From assembly GCA_020636315.1 (NCBI GenBank), contig JACJYA010000002.1, positions 434,001-498,000 of the forward strand: 64,000 bases of DNA, written 5' to 3'. The stretch comes from Lewinellaceae bacterium (GTDB lineage: Bacteria > Bacteroidota > Bacteroidia > Chitinophagales > Saprospiraceae). Of the stretch, positions 22,670 through 31,750 are shown one piece after another. Every line of letters starts with the position of its first letter. Position 1 is the stretch's first letter. The notes under the pieces were generated by a model that worked only from the letters and a program-made list of their open reading frames with translations, was not told the origin of the DNA and made no database searches. Position numbers and translations under genes: made by a program.

Positions 22670-23518
22670 TTAAAACCGCCATTCCATTTCCAGCTGCCTG
22701 ACATAGCATTCAAACCCCATGCCCTGAAAAAACTGCCGGCTCTGCTCATCTTCACCGTCCACGTTGAGGACTGTAATCCTGGGGTTGCCCAGGCTGGCAA
22801 GGGAGTTGAACAGCAAACGCCCCAGGCCCCTCCTCCGGTGGGCAGGATGCACCCCATACTGAACGGCCCTTCCCGTACCGGCATTGACTATTCCATAGGC
22901 CAGCAACTGCCCCTTTTCCTTTATGGCAAGGTATTTCAAAGGACCATGCCCCCGGCGTGCGGCAGCGATGGTATGCTGCCAGGTTGGGCGATAATTCCAG
23001 AAAGAGGGCAACTGGGCCCAGGGCAATTCGGGGGCCACTTCGGCGGTAACCCCCGGATCGGGTACAAGAACCGGGTGCAGGATCTCTCCCTTAAAGCAAT
23101 CCAGCATCCGCAAGCGGCGAAAGCCCACTTTTTTGTAGGCGCTTATGGCTCTTTCATTGGTATCGATGACTTCGAGCAGGACTTTTTGGATGCCCACTTG
23201 CTCAAGAAGGGGTTTCAGGAAATCGTACATCCGGCTCACCAGGCCCCGCCCCCGGTATTCGGGAATGATGCCGGTGCCTCCGTTGTAGGCAGCCGGTTCA
23301 TCATTAACCTCACCGATCCCATGCAGCATCAGCCCCACCAGCCGGCCGTCGTCAAATACTCCGGCAGAGAATTCCAGGCGAATATTCTCCTGGGCCATCT
23401 TCTGTTTTAAAATGAAAGAATTCAGGTTTACCGGAACAATGTAATCGGAAAAAGCATGGTTGAAAGTGGAGATCAGTTGGGCTGAAGTAATACGAGTAAG
23501 GGCTGATATAGAAATCAT
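22670..23518 (-). CDS. Double-GNAT acetyltransferase
   Basis: A 282-residue protein starting at the ATG at 23518 (MISISALTR). The N-terminal GNAT half carries the acetyl-CoA loop GIIPEYRGRGLVSRM and the KVGFRRL motif. The C-terminal half has GVHPAHRRRGLGRLLFNSL and GMGFECY. Both acetyl-CoA motifs look intact. Such tandem GNATs often act on small amines or ribosomal/peptide N termini; the substrate is unknown. It starts 43 nt after the stop of the conserved unknown at 23562, so the two are probably co-transcribed. Confidence 0.85.
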   Translation of the reverse strand: MISISALTRITSAQLISTFNHAFSDYIVPVNLNSFILKQKMAQENIRLEFSAGVFDDGRLVGLMLHGIGEVNDEPAAYNGGTGIIPEYRGRGLVSRMYDFLKPLLEQVGIQKVLLEVIDTNERAISAYKKVGFRRLRMLDCFKGEILHPVLVPDPGVTAEVAPELPWAQLPSFWNYRPTWQHTIAAARRGHGPLKYLAIKEKGQLLAYGIVNAGTGRAVQYGVHPAHRRRGLGRLLFNSLASLGNPRITVLNVDGEDEQSRQFFQGMGFECYVRQLEMEWRF

Positions 23519-23561
23519 GTTGGTTTTATTGGCTTTGGTTGGGCAAGACGAGCAACAGTCG

Positions 23562-24161
23562 TCATTCCATGCCTTCTGCAATAAGGAGCTGGTGAAGGTG
23601 CATTCCTTTTTTGTAAAAGCTGATGATCTCAGAGGGCAAAAGCAACCGGTTCTTTCGGTAAAGCACCAGGAAGTAATTCACCCCTTCCATGGTCCAGTCT
23701 TTTTCGATGGTAAAAAACTGCAGGACTTCCTCCTTAAAGCTCGAGCGGATAAAATCTTCATCGTCACCTTTGAGCAAATACTGGTTGGAAAATTTGGGGT
23801 ACCGTTCAAAGTCTATATCCTCTACTCCCAGCCAGGCGCCTATTTTATGGAAGAAATTTTCCGGTTTCATCAGGAACTGAGGCAGGCCCAGTTTTTTGGA
23901 TTGAACGAAAAAAACGGTTTGTTTAAAAACGCGGGAGTGGTTATTCCTTCTGACCGAGTAACGGTAGTCAAAAATGCGAACGTCCAGCTGAAGTAAACCG
24001 TCTCTGCGGTACAGCATATTGGTGATCCGGCGCCGGCGCCCGCGGCTGAAGAGTTTGAAATCCTTAAGCATGGTATGCACCCCCCATTCATCCTCCGGTG
24101 CGTATTCCATTCCCAGCTGGTAAGCTACATTTTTTAACTGAACGGCCCGGTTGTATGACAT
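23562..24161 (-). CDS. Conserved protein of unknown function
   Basis: A 199-residue soluble protein. I recognise the pattern (FDYRYSV..TVFFVQS..LPQFLMKPENFFHKIG..DIDFERYPKFSNQYLLKGDDED) from widespread uncharacterised bacterial proteins of similar length but know no assigned role. It begins with a basic stretch GRRRRITNMLYRR followed by beta-rich segments. No signal peptide. Upstream partner of the double GNAT. Confidence 0.7.
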   Translation of the reverse strand: MSYNRAVQLKNVAYQLGMEYAPEDEWGVHTMLKDFKLFSRGRRRRITNMLYRRDGLLQLDVRIFDYRYSVRRNNHSRVFKQTVFFVQSKKLGLPQFLMKPENFFHKIGAWLGVEDIDFERYPKFSNQYLLKGDDEDFIRSSFKEEVLQFFTIEKDWTMEGVNYFLVLYRKNRLLLPSEIISFYKKGMHLHQLLIAEGME

Positions 24162-24336
24162 AAGACAAAACGTGAACTACAAGGACTGATAACTCTGGTA
24201 AGATAAGAATTTTGGAGAAAGGGAACAGTTAAAGCAGAACTTAAAGAGAAAGCAGCGAAAGCCGGTGCCGGGCCGGCAGGTGGTTTTGCCGGGGAGCCAG
24301 CCGTTCCGGCGACGGCTCCTGCGGCGCAGCAGTCGT

Positions 24337-24603
24337 TCAGGCAGCGTGTTTCTGGATGAAAAAGCTGGCGTCTTGAACAGTTTCAATGGCCTCGGCCTCT
24401 TCCGGCGTAAGATAGACGTTAAAACGGCTTTCCAACTCGGCGATCAACAACAGAAGGTCAATGGCGTCGAGGTTGAGGTCATCCTGAAGATGGGTATAGG
24501 GGTGGATGTGCTTAACGGGCACATTCAGCCTCCAGCTGATGAGGTCAATTATTCTTTGTTCCATATCTGTAAGTGTTGAGTGTGAGATTGTTTGGCCTGT
24601 CAT
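24337..24603 (-). CDS. Acyl carrier protein homologue lacking the phosphopantetheine serine
   Basis: An 88-residue protein from the ATG at 24603 (a second ATG at 24564 gives 75 residues, nearer the usual ACP length). It aligns through its length with AcpP: DDLNLDAIDLLLLIAELESRF against [21 protein letters not shown], then PEEAEAIETVQDASFFI. The DSL site is DAI: Ala47 replaces the Ser that carries 4'-phosphopantetheine (codon GCC, clear in the sequence). It therefore cannot be a normal carrier. It might be a structural or regulatory mimic of ACP. No acyltransferase or ketosynthase is adjacent. Confidence 0.75.
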   Translation of the reverse strand: MTGQTISHSTLTDMEQRIIDLISWRLNVPVKHIHPYTHLQDDLNLDAIDLLLLIAELESRFNVYLTPEEAEAIETVQDASFFIQKHAA

Positions 24604-24831
24604 AGCGAAAATTTGCTTCCTTTTGTTCGATGTTAAGAACGCACACCTCCCCCTATTGGTTGCCTGGCTTTTTTGTATTTCGACAAAAAATAAAGCACGG
24701 GCTGCCAGAGGCACAAAAAACGGCCTTAATGGCTATCTGCCGAAAGGCCGGGAAAGTCAGGTAATATTATGTTTTCGGGTGTTCTTGGAAAGCCGTGAGG
24801 CCCAAAAGGCTATCGCAATCGGGGCCCCGTT

Positions 24832-25548
24832 TTACAATTCGTAATTGGGCCCCAGTTCCTCCCCCTTTTCCGTGTAGAAATCATTGATGATCTGCACCAC
24901 TTCCTCCGGGCTGTCGGTAATGGGCATCAGGCTGAGGTCTTCCGGGTTGATGTTGTGGAACTGGCCCAGCATCACCTCTTCGATCCAGCTTTTCAGGCCG
25001 GACCAGAACCCTTCGCCGACCAGAATGATGGGCATTCGGGTTATCTTGTTCGTCTGCACCAGAGTCAGTACTTCAAAAAGTTCATCCATGGTGCCGAAGC
25101 CGCCCGGCAGGGCGACAAGAGCCTGAGCGTATTTGACGAACATTACCTTTCGGACAAAGAAATAGCGGAAATCGAGGTTGCAGTCCGAATCGATGTATTG
25201 ATTGTGGCCCTGTTCAAAAGGGAGGTTGATATTGAGGCCCACGGAGCGGCCGCCATAGATGTGGGCGCCCTTGTTGCCGGCCTCCATGATCCCGGGGCCG
25301 CCGCCGGTGATAACGCCGTAACCTGCCTCGGTGAGCAGGCGGGCGATGTCAACTGCTTTTTTGTAATAAGGATTGTCGGGTTTGGTGCGGGCAGACCCAA
25401 AAATGGAAACACAGGGGCCTACCTCATTCAGTGTTTCGAAACCGTCCACGAATTCGGAGATCACTTTAAACATGGTCCAGGAATTCTCACCTTTGAGCTG
25501 CCGCCCCCACGGCTTCATTTGCTGTCTTTTGACATGGTTCTCGGTCAT
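24832..25548 (-). CDS. LOG family protein (nucleoside 5'-monophosphate phosphoribohydrolase)
   Basis: A 238-residue Rossmann-fold protein. Diagnostic motifs are ITGGGPGIMEAGNKGA and PGGFGTMDELFEVLTLVQ, the catalytic Arg/Glu region of LOG enzymes. Members hydrolyse the N-glycosidic bond of AMP or cytokinin-type nucleotides, releasing ribose 5-phosphate. It is near the long end for bacterial LOGs, with a 35-residue N-terminal extension. It stands alone in the - strand. Confidence 0.9.
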   Translation of the reverse strand: MTENHVKRQQMKPWGRQLKGENSWTMFKVISEFVDGFETLNEVGPCVSIFGSARTKPDNPYYKKAVDIARLLTEAGYGVITGGGPGIMEAGNKGAHIYGGRSVGLNINLPFEQGHNQYIDSDCNLDFRYFFVRKVMFVKYAQALVALPGGFGTMDELFEVLTLVQTNKITRMPIILVGEGFWSGLKSWIEEVMLGQFHNINPEDLSLMPITDSPEEVVQIINDFYTEKGEELGPNYEL

Positions 25549-25638
25549 GGTAATTATGGTCTTTAATTAAGCTATCGGGTAGAGTATTGCCAGGTATCGG
25601 TTTACACAGTGTGCAACAATGGAAAACCTCCCCGGGGC

Positions 25639-25670
25639 AAAAAAGCCTGCCCATTTCACTTTGGGCAGGC
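25639..25670 (-). terminator. Intrinsic terminator of the NtrC-like gene
   Basis: Stem GCCTGCCCA/TGGGCAGGC (25645-25653 with 25662-25670), 8-nt loop. On the minus strand it is followed directly by six T (25639-25644). It lies 78 nt after the stop at 25748. Confidence 0.8.
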
Positions 25671-25747
25671 CTGTCTATTTAAGTTTTTTCGAGCTATTTT
25701 ACAAGAATAGTATCTTAACTTGTCGGGATTAAGGCCGGAAAGGCCAT

Positions 25748-27016
25748 TCACCCTTTATAGTTCGCGTATTCTTCTTCGATATACTGGTGCAGAGATTCCT
25801 TATCACTGAACTGGTCAAAGACTTCCCACAGCGGTGCTGCGGGAGATGCCATAGAGGGCAACACATAACGGATTACATCTTCCTCCGTGATTTGGTTGGC
25901 GCTCAGAATGATGAGCCGCTCCACTACATTGCGCAGCTCTCTGATGTTTCCGGTCCAGTTGACGGATTGCAGCCTGGCAAGCGCCTCCTCGCTGATGGGC
26001 TTGGGGCTGATGCCGTATTCATTACAAATATGAGCGATAAAATGTTGGGCGAGCAGCGGAATATCTGCCCTCCGGTCATTGAGAGGAGGAACATCAATAA
26101 TGATCACCGCCAGGCGGTGGTAGAGGTCTTCGCGAAAACGGCCGGCGGCGATCTCCTTGCGCAGGTCTTTATTGGTGGCGGCCACCACCCGCACATCCAC
26201 CTTTATTTCTTTGTCTCCTCCCACCCTGGTGATCTTGTTTTCCTGCAACGCCCGCAAGACTTTGGCCTGGGCCGAGAGGCTCATGTCTCCGATCTCATCC
26301 AGAAACAGGGTGCCGCCATTGGCCTGCTCAAACTTGCCAATGCGCTGTTTGACCGCCGAAGTGAAGGCGCCCTTTTCATGGCCGAACAGCTCGCTTTCGA
26401 TCAGCTCAGCGGGAATGGCCGCACAGTTGACCTCAACGATGGGTTGTTCGGCCCGGGGGCTTTTCTCGTGCAGCCACCGGGCTACCAGTTCTTTACCGCT
26501 TCCGTTCGGGCCCAGAACCAGAACGCGGGCGTCGGTGGGGCCAACCCGGCCGATGGTCTCCTTGACCAGGGCGATGCGCTCTGACTCGCCGATGATCTCC
26601 TGAACCTTACTCTTGGACACTTTTCGCTTGAGGATCTTGGCTTCCGTCACCAGGCTCGATTTATCCATGGCATTGCGGATGGTGATCAGCAGGCGGTTCA
26701 GGTCCGGTGGCTTGGAAATGAAATCAAAGGCTCCCTTCTTCACTGCTTCCACAGCCGTATCGATGGTAGCATGCCCGGATATCATCACCACCGGGATGTC
26801 GGGCGCCAGCACCTGTATGCGTTCCAGGGCCTCCATCCCATCCATTCTGGGCATCTTGATGTCCAGGATGATTACATCGTATTTTTCTTTTTTCAGTTTT
26901 ACCAGGCACTCCATTCCATCGGTGGCCTCATCAACCTGGTACTTTTCGAACTCTAATATCTCGCGAAGGGTGCGGCGGATGCTTTTTTCATCATCCACGA
27001 TTAGGATTGTAGCCAT
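25748..27016 (-). CDS. NtrC-type sigma-54 response regulator without DNA-binding domain
   Basis: A 422-residue protein. The receiver domain (1-120) has phospho-acceptor Asp52 in LDIKMPRMDG. The AAA+ domain (about 140-370) has Walker A GPNGSGKE (169-176), Walker B GTLFLDEIGD (235-244) and an Arg-finger region. The sigma-54 contact loop is GAFTSA (216-221) instead of GAFTGA. After the AAA+ lid only about 45 residues remain, ending IEEEYANYKG exactly where a Fis-type helix-turn-helix normally begins. It must act from solution or through a DNA-binding partner. No kinase gene is adjacent. I recall a similar HTH-less group in other Bacteroidota. Confidence 0.9.
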   Translation of the reverse strand: MATILIVDDEKSIRRTLREILEFEKYQVDEATDGMECLVKLKKEKYDVIILDIKMPRMDGMEALERIQVLAPDIPVVMISGHATIDTAVEAVKKGAFDFISKPPDLNRLLITIRNAMDKSSLVTEAKILKRKVSKSKVQEIIGESERIALVKETIGRVGPTDARVLVLGPNGSGKELVARWLHEKSPRAEQPIVEVNCAAIPAELIESELFGHEKGAFTSAVKQRIGKFEQANGGTLFLDEIGDMSLSAQAKVLRALQENKITRVGGDKEIKVDVRVVAATNKDLRKEIAAGRFREDLYHRLAVIIIDVPPLNDRRADIPLLAQHFIAHICNEYGISPKPISEEALARLQSVNWTGNIRELRNVVERLIILSANQITEEDVIRYVLPSMASPAAPLWEVFDQFSDKESLHQYIEEEYANYKG

Positions 27017-27142
27017 AGGGGTTTTGATTTGATCTGATTCGTCACAAATTCTACGGAGCAGGAAATAGAAGGTTACAAAGAAATGAATTTTTTTGATATA
27101 TGTGAAATCTATTAAATAGTAATTTACGAACCCCCTCCCTGG

Positions 27143-27985
27143 TCATATCTCAAATGACACCTCTCGCACCGCCTGGGCGCTGAAAAACCCCAATCCTCCG
27201 TTACTGACATTTCCCTTTACGGCTCCCGGGACACTGTCAAAAAGAGTGCCTCTCCATTCGGTTTCGAGGAATAAAGCCCGCAGAAACTGATAATAAGAGG
27301 CGGAAAGGCCGAACCGCTTCTGGGTTACTGTCCGGCCATTTCTAAAGCCGTAGAAATGAGCCTCTTCAAAATTCATCAGGCCATTGACTTCTATGTTGGG
27401 GTGGGTAAAATAAGTGAAGGTATAAGCCCCGGCAGTATCTACATCAACCCCGATCTGCTGCCCCAATGAAGAGGTATAGGTAGGCCGCCACAGCGAATCA
27501 GGAGGCCCGACAATGACCTGCCACCGGTTGGCCTCCGGGAAACCAAACTGATGGCGCCGGTATTCCATGGTGCGATATTCTCCATCATCGACGAAAACCA
27601 CGGGGGCAAAAGCAGGAGGTATGGCGCTCATAGTGTCTGAGGCTTCATATTGGGCTCCCTCCCACTCTATCCGCAGGGTATAGACGCTGCCGGGCACGCC
27701 TGCCAGGCTGTCCGTCAGATACAGTCCCGCCTCCACTTCCTCCAGCGGGAAGGCATTGGCGCCATCGGTGATTTCAACCCTGGCGCCGGTAGCCTTTTGG
27801 TAGGGTTCTTTGTCCTGGTAGCCCCCACTCAGGCTCAGCCGGACCGCATGCCGCCGGTGCTCACTGGTTATACTCCCGTCAACCACCAGATGGGAAGCAG
27901 GGGTAAGTACATCCAATTCCACTTCTTCCCGGCAGGAGGCAATTAAGAACAAAAGAAACAGGCTGGAAAACAATATGCGGTTCAT
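27143..27985 (-). CDS. DUF4249 lipoprotein
   Basis: A 280-residue protein with lipobox IASC (Cys18). The DUF4249 pattern is visible: early LVVDGSIT, the GARVEITDG strand, YTLRIEWEG and the late FGLSASYYQFLRALFLETEW. Members are encoded directly after TonB receptors and probably serve as their surface lipoprotein partner, as SusD does for SusC. The start is only 4 nt from the receptor stop at 27990, so it is translationally coupled. Confidence 0.85.
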   Translation of the reverse strand: MNRILFSSLFLLFLIASCREEVELDVLTPASHLVVDGSITSEHRRHAVRLSLSGGYQDKEPYQKATGARVEITDGANAFPLEEVEAGLYLTDSLAGVPGSVYTLRIEWEGAQYEASDTMSAIPPAFAPVVFVDDGEYRTMEYRRHQFGFPEANRWQVIVGPPDSLWRPTYTSSLGQQIGVDVDTAGAYTFTYFTHPNIEVNGLMNFEEAHFYGFRNGRTVTQKRFGLSASYYQFLRALFLETEWRGTLFDSVPGAVKGNVSNGGLGFFSAQAVREVSFEI

Positions 27986-27989
27986 AGGA

Positions 27990-30587
27990 TCAGAATTTAA
28001 AGTTGTAGGAAATACTGGGTATCAACCCGAAAATATAAGTCTTGGTGGCCTTGACGTCCGTTGGGTCCGGAACATTGCCCGTCGCGGGGTCACGAACGGG
28101 AAGCAGGTCGATGCTCAGGGCATTCTTGCGGTAATAAACATTATAGAGCGAAAAGGCCCAGAAAGAATCGTTGTGCCGGCCGGGTTTGGGTTTTGCCCGG
28201 AGAACGGCACTGACATCCAGCCGGTGGTAATCGGGCAGGCGGCGCCCGTTGCGTTCGCCATAAATGGGCACAATGGTTTCTCCGAGCTGAAAACTGCCAA
28301 CGGGCAGGTTAACAGGCTTGCCCGTCATGTACTGCCAGTTGGCCGACAGCAGCCAGCGGGAAGAAACTTCATACTGCACCACCAGCGCTACCTCGTGAGG
28401 CAGGTCGTAATAGGCAGGATATTCCCTTCCCCCGTTCACTCCGGAGATCTTGCGGAAAGTCCGGCTGTAGGCATAGCTAACCCAACCCTGCAGGCGGCCC
28501 TTGCGCCTGGCCAGCATGAGCTCCGCCCCGTAGGCTCGCCCTTCGCCTACCCGCACCTCTCCCTCCAGATAGGGGTTCTGAATAAGCGTGGCGTGGTCGG
28601 CAAAGTCTATCTGGCCATGCAGCTTTTTGTAGTAAGCTTCCAGAGAAAATTCGTAGGTATTGTCTTTGAAATTATGATAATAACCGGCCGATACCTGATC
28701 AGCAACCTGCATGGGGATATTAGGCCCGCTGGGCATCCAGATGTAAAAGGCGCTGAACGAACTGGCCGCATTGCGCAGTTCCTGCTGGTATTGCACCATG
28801 CGGTTGAAGCCGGCTTTAAGGGAAGAACTGCCGGAAAATTGGTAGCGCAGGTTGATCCGGGGGGAAAACCCGGATAAGTGGTGGTAAAAACCTCCGCTTT
28901 GCATGGTTGAATCCATCAGTTGATTTTCATCGCCGAATTGATAGGTGGTTGTTTTGCCAAAGTTCTGATAGAGGCTGAACCGAAGGCCGTATTCCAGGGC
29001 CAGGCGTTCGCCGGGTTCCCATTCGTGCCCCAGGTAAAGGGCTGTTTCCAGTGCCTTGCGCTCCGGGACGGAGGCCAGCCGCCCGAGGGTTTCCCTTCCG
29101 GGTTCAAAACGATGTACGATGGTATTGGCGCCGAACTTCAGCCGGCTTTTGGGGTGCAGGTACCAGCTGAAATCTGCTTTCAGGTTTACATCCTCTACCC
29201 CGCTTTCCCAGTTGAAAGTCGTTACGCCTTCGATAAAATTATCTATATAGTAATCATAGCGGCTGTAAACCAGGGAAAAATTGGCGAAGAGATTGGCGTC
29301 AAAGAGGTGGTTCCAGCGAAGAGTTCCGGTGCTGTTGCCCCAGTTGTTCTCATACTGGCCAAAGAAGCGAAAGACATCGCGCCCGAAGTACCCGGAAAGA
29401 TAGAGGTGGTTGTTGTCGTTGAGCCTGAAGTTCAGTTTGGCGTTAGCATCGTAAAAGTGCACCTTGTTGCCTCCGTCGTCCGGCGCCAGAGATAAGTACA
29501 AATCCGGATAGGTACGCCGGGCCGAGATCATGAAGGAGCTTTTGTCTTTCCGAATCGGCCCTTCCAGCAAAAAGCGGGCTGCCAGCAGCCCGATGCCGCC
29601 CTCCAGGCCGAATTGTTCCCGGTTGCCTTCCTTCATCCTCATGTCCACAACTGATGACAAACGGCCACCGTATTCTATCGGGAAGCTCCCTTTATACAAT
29701 TCCATGTGGCGAATGGCATCGGCATTAAAGGCGGAGAAGAACCCCAGGAGGTGAGCCGGGTTGTAAACGGGCGCTTCATCCAGGATGATGAGGTTCTGGT
29801 CAATGTTGCCTCCGCGGACGTACAGGCCCGAGGAGCCCTCTCCAACCGATTTGACACCGGGCAGCAGTTGGGCCATTTTAAGTACATCCGGCTCGCCGCC
29901 GATTGCAGGCAGGGTTTTCAGTTGCTGAACATCCAGCCGGTGTTCCCCCATCGCTGTGCTCAAAACCTGTTCCTCTTCTTTCCGTCCCAAAACCACAACC
30001 TCCGCCAGTTGCTCGGCGCCGCTACTCAGAAAAATATCCAGGCGCCTGTCCGCCGACAGAGATACTTCAATCTGCTTTGAGGCATAACCGATATAGGAAA
30101 CCTGAAGGCGATGTGTTCCCGGAGAAAGCTGCAATGCGTAAAAACCGTAGGCATTGGTAGCCGCCCCGCCCCCCGGGCCCTCCGCCACCTGCAAAGCAGC
30201 GCCGATGAGGGCCTCACCGGTGGCCTGATCCCGGATGTAACCATTCAGCGTAACCGGTGGAGACGGCTGGGTTTTGTCCTCGAGAATGTAGATGCGCCGG
30301 CCAACAACTTCAAAACGGACCTGCCGCCCATTGAAGACCCTCCTGAGTATGGACTCCAGAGGCTCTTCCCGGGCGGCCATGGAAACAGGGGTTTCCGCAT
30401 CCGGCAGTAAGTCGGCAGCATACGCGAAGGTATAGCCCGAAGCTCGTTCCACTACTTTTAAAAGGCCCGGAAGGGCAAGATTTCCCACGCTGAAACTCAC
30501 TTTTTGCTGAAGGGGATTGTCGTTCTGCCCTGTTGCCGCCAATGGTAATAGCAGAAACAGGAACATTTTGATGCTGGGTGATTTCAT
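27990..30587 (-). CDS. TonB-dependent receptor with STN and carboxypeptidase-like domains
   Basis: An 865-residue outer-membrane receptor from the ATG at 30587, with signal peptide ending TGQN. Domain order: STN signalling domain (about 25-100, VSFSVGNLALPGLLKVVERASGYTF), a CarboxypepD_reg-like beta sandwich (about 110-195), plug (about 200-330, LPAIGGEPDVLKMAQLLPGV, LYVRGGNIDQNLIILDEAPVYNPAHLLGFF) and a 22-strand barrel to the end. The STN domain and the FecR gene 57 nt upstream indicate transenvelope signalling to the ECF sigma. Ligand unknown; the permease and M20 gene upstream suggest amino-acid or peptide conjugates (inference). Confidence 0.92.
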   Translation of the reverse strand: MKSPSIKMFLFLLLPLAATGQNDNPLQQKVSFSVGNLALPGLLKVVERASGYTFAYAADLLPDAETPVSMAAREEPLESILRRVFNGRQVRFEVVGRRIYILEDKTQPSPPVTLNGYIRDQATGEALIGAALQVAEGPGGGAATNAYGFYALQLSPGTHRLQVSYIGYASKQIEVSLSADRRLDIFLSSGAEQLAEVVVLGRKEEEQVLSTAMGEHRLDVQQLKTLPAIGGEPDVLKMAQLLPGVKSVGEGSSGLYVRGGNIDQNLIILDEAPVYNPAHLLGFFSAFNADAIRHMELYKGSFPIEYGGRLSSVVDMRMKEGNREQFGLEGGIGLLAARFLLEGPIRKDKSSFMISARRTYPDLYLSLAPDDGGNKVHFYDANAKLNFRLNDNNHLYLSGYFGRDVFRFFGQYENNWGNSTGTLRWNHLFDANLFANFSLVYSRYDYYIDNFIEGVTTFNWESGVEDVNLKADFSWYLHPKSRLKFGANTIVHRFEPGRETLGRLASVPERKALETALYLGHEWEPGERLALEYGLRFSLYQNFGKTTTYQFGDENQLMDSTMQSGGFYHHLSGFSPRINLRYQFSGSSSLKAGFNRMVQYQQELRNAASSFSAFYIWMPSGPNIPMQVADQVSAGYYHNFKDNTYEFSLEAYYKKLHGQIDFADHATLIQNPYLEGEVRVGEGRAYGAELMLARRKGRLQGWVSYAYSRTFRKISGVNGGREYPAYYDLPHEVALVVQYEVSSRWLLSANWQYMTGKPVNLPVGSFQLGETIVPIYGERNGRRLPDYHRLDVSAVLRAKPKPGRHNDSFWAFSLYNVYYRKNALSIDLLPVRDPATGNVPDPTDVKATKTYIFGLIPSISYNFKF

Positions 30588-30643
30588 ATTTATGTAGATT
30601 GTTTTCCTTTTGCCGGCCTCCAAACAAGCTCTGAGCCGCTGTC

Positions 30644-31651
30644 TCATTCATTCCCTTGCTCCTGCCTCCTCACCGGTTCGCAACCTTCGCCGTTCAACAC
30701 AATAACCTGCCCTTCCCGCCTCCATTCAATCCCGAAAAGGGCGTTCAGAGCCTGCAGCACCGCCTCCAGCGGTTCTTCATTAAAACTGGCGGTAAACCGG
30801 CACGTGGATAATTGAGGGTTCTCGAAAACGATTTGCACACCATAAGTTTCTTCCACCACAGTGGCCATCTCCTCCAGGCTGGAATTCTGAAAACCCAGCT
30901 TTCGGGTGCGCCAGGCGATGCGGTTGGCATCACTGGCATTCAGGCGGTGCAGCTCCCCTGTTTTTCTGTCCAGCTCCGCACCCTGGCCCTTTTCCAGCAC
31001 CACCTCCCGGCCCTCCTCTCCATTCGGATAAAAGGCGACCTTCCCGGAATTGACCTGTACCCAGGCCGCGCTGCTGTCCGGATAGGCCATCAGGCCAAAT
31101 GAGGTGCCCAGCACGCGGACGGTAGCATCTCCGGTTTCGATGAGAAAAGGGTGAGCTTCATCATGAGCTACCTCAAAGTAGGCCTCACCGGAAAGGCGGA
31201 CCAGCCGCTCCTGGCCTTTGAAAGCCTTGGGATAAGACAATACGGATTCCCTGTGCAGCCACACCTTGCTCCCGTCGGGCAGGATTACAGCCTCCTTCGC
31301 CATCTGTCCGCCCTGCCGGGCCTCCAGCTGCGGAACGGGCGAAGCAATGTGCCACAACCAATAGCCGGCCAACATCAACAGGAGCACCGCCGCCACTCTG
31401 CCCAGAATCCTGAAATAACCCGTCGATGGGCGAATGCGGCCGCGCACCTTTCTCCATGCGGTATCCACTTCGGGTGCTTCGGGTTGCAAAGCCTTACCTG
31501 AAACTTCCCACAGCTGCTTTATCCGCCGGAATTGCCGACGGTTTTCCTCGCTGGCCTCCAGCCAGGCCTCCAATGCTTCCCGGCCGGCCGGCGTAGCATG
31601 CCCATTGAGGTAATCGATGATGTCTGCGTAGTCCATTTCTGGTGTTTTCAT
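30644..31651 (-). CDS. FecR-type anti-sigma factor
   Basis: A 335-residue single-pass inner-membrane protein. A cytosolic anti-sigma part (1-80) begins YADIIDYLNGHATPAGREAL; the membrane helix is about 85-102 (RVAAVLLLMLAGYWLWHI). The periplasmic FecR domain contains EAVILPDGSKVWLHRESVLSYP, GEAYFEVAHDEAHPFLIETGDATVRVLGTSF and a C-terminal DUF4974-like domain (CRFTASFNEEPLEAVLQALN). It lies between the ECF sigma and the TonB receptor and relays receptor occupancy. Confidence 0.92.
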   Translation of the reverse strand: MKTPEMDYADIIDYLNGHATPAGREALEAWLEASEENRRQFRRIKQLWEVSGKALQPEAPEVDTAWRKVRGRIRPSTGYFRILGRVAAVLLLMLAGYWLWHIASPVPQLEARQGGQMAKEAVILPDGSKVWLHRESVLSYPKAFKGQERLVRLSGEAYFEVAHDEAHPFLIETGDATVRVLGTSFGLMAYPDSSAAWVQVNSGKVAFYPNGEEGREVVLEKGQGAELDRKTGELHRLNASDANRIAWRTRKLGFQNSSLEEMATVVEETYGVQIVFENPQLSTCRFTASFNEEPLEAVLQALNALFGIEWRREGQVIVLNGEGCEPVRRQEQGNE

Positions 31652-31702
31652 TAATAGGACAGGTGAGGTGAGCGGGAGGGGGAAAAAGGGGGGAAATAAA
31701 TT

Positions 31703-31737
31703 TTTGATGTTTGATTTTTGATGTCTGATGTTTGACT
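31703..31737. repeat. Degenerate TGATGT-type short repeats
   Basis: TTTGATGTTTGA, TTTTTGATGTCTGA and TGTTTGA units between the sigma-factor and anti-sigma genes. It resembles the tract at 5071-5107. It could fold little; role unknown. Confidence 0.35.
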
Positions 31738-31750
31738 CAGAGGATTTTAC

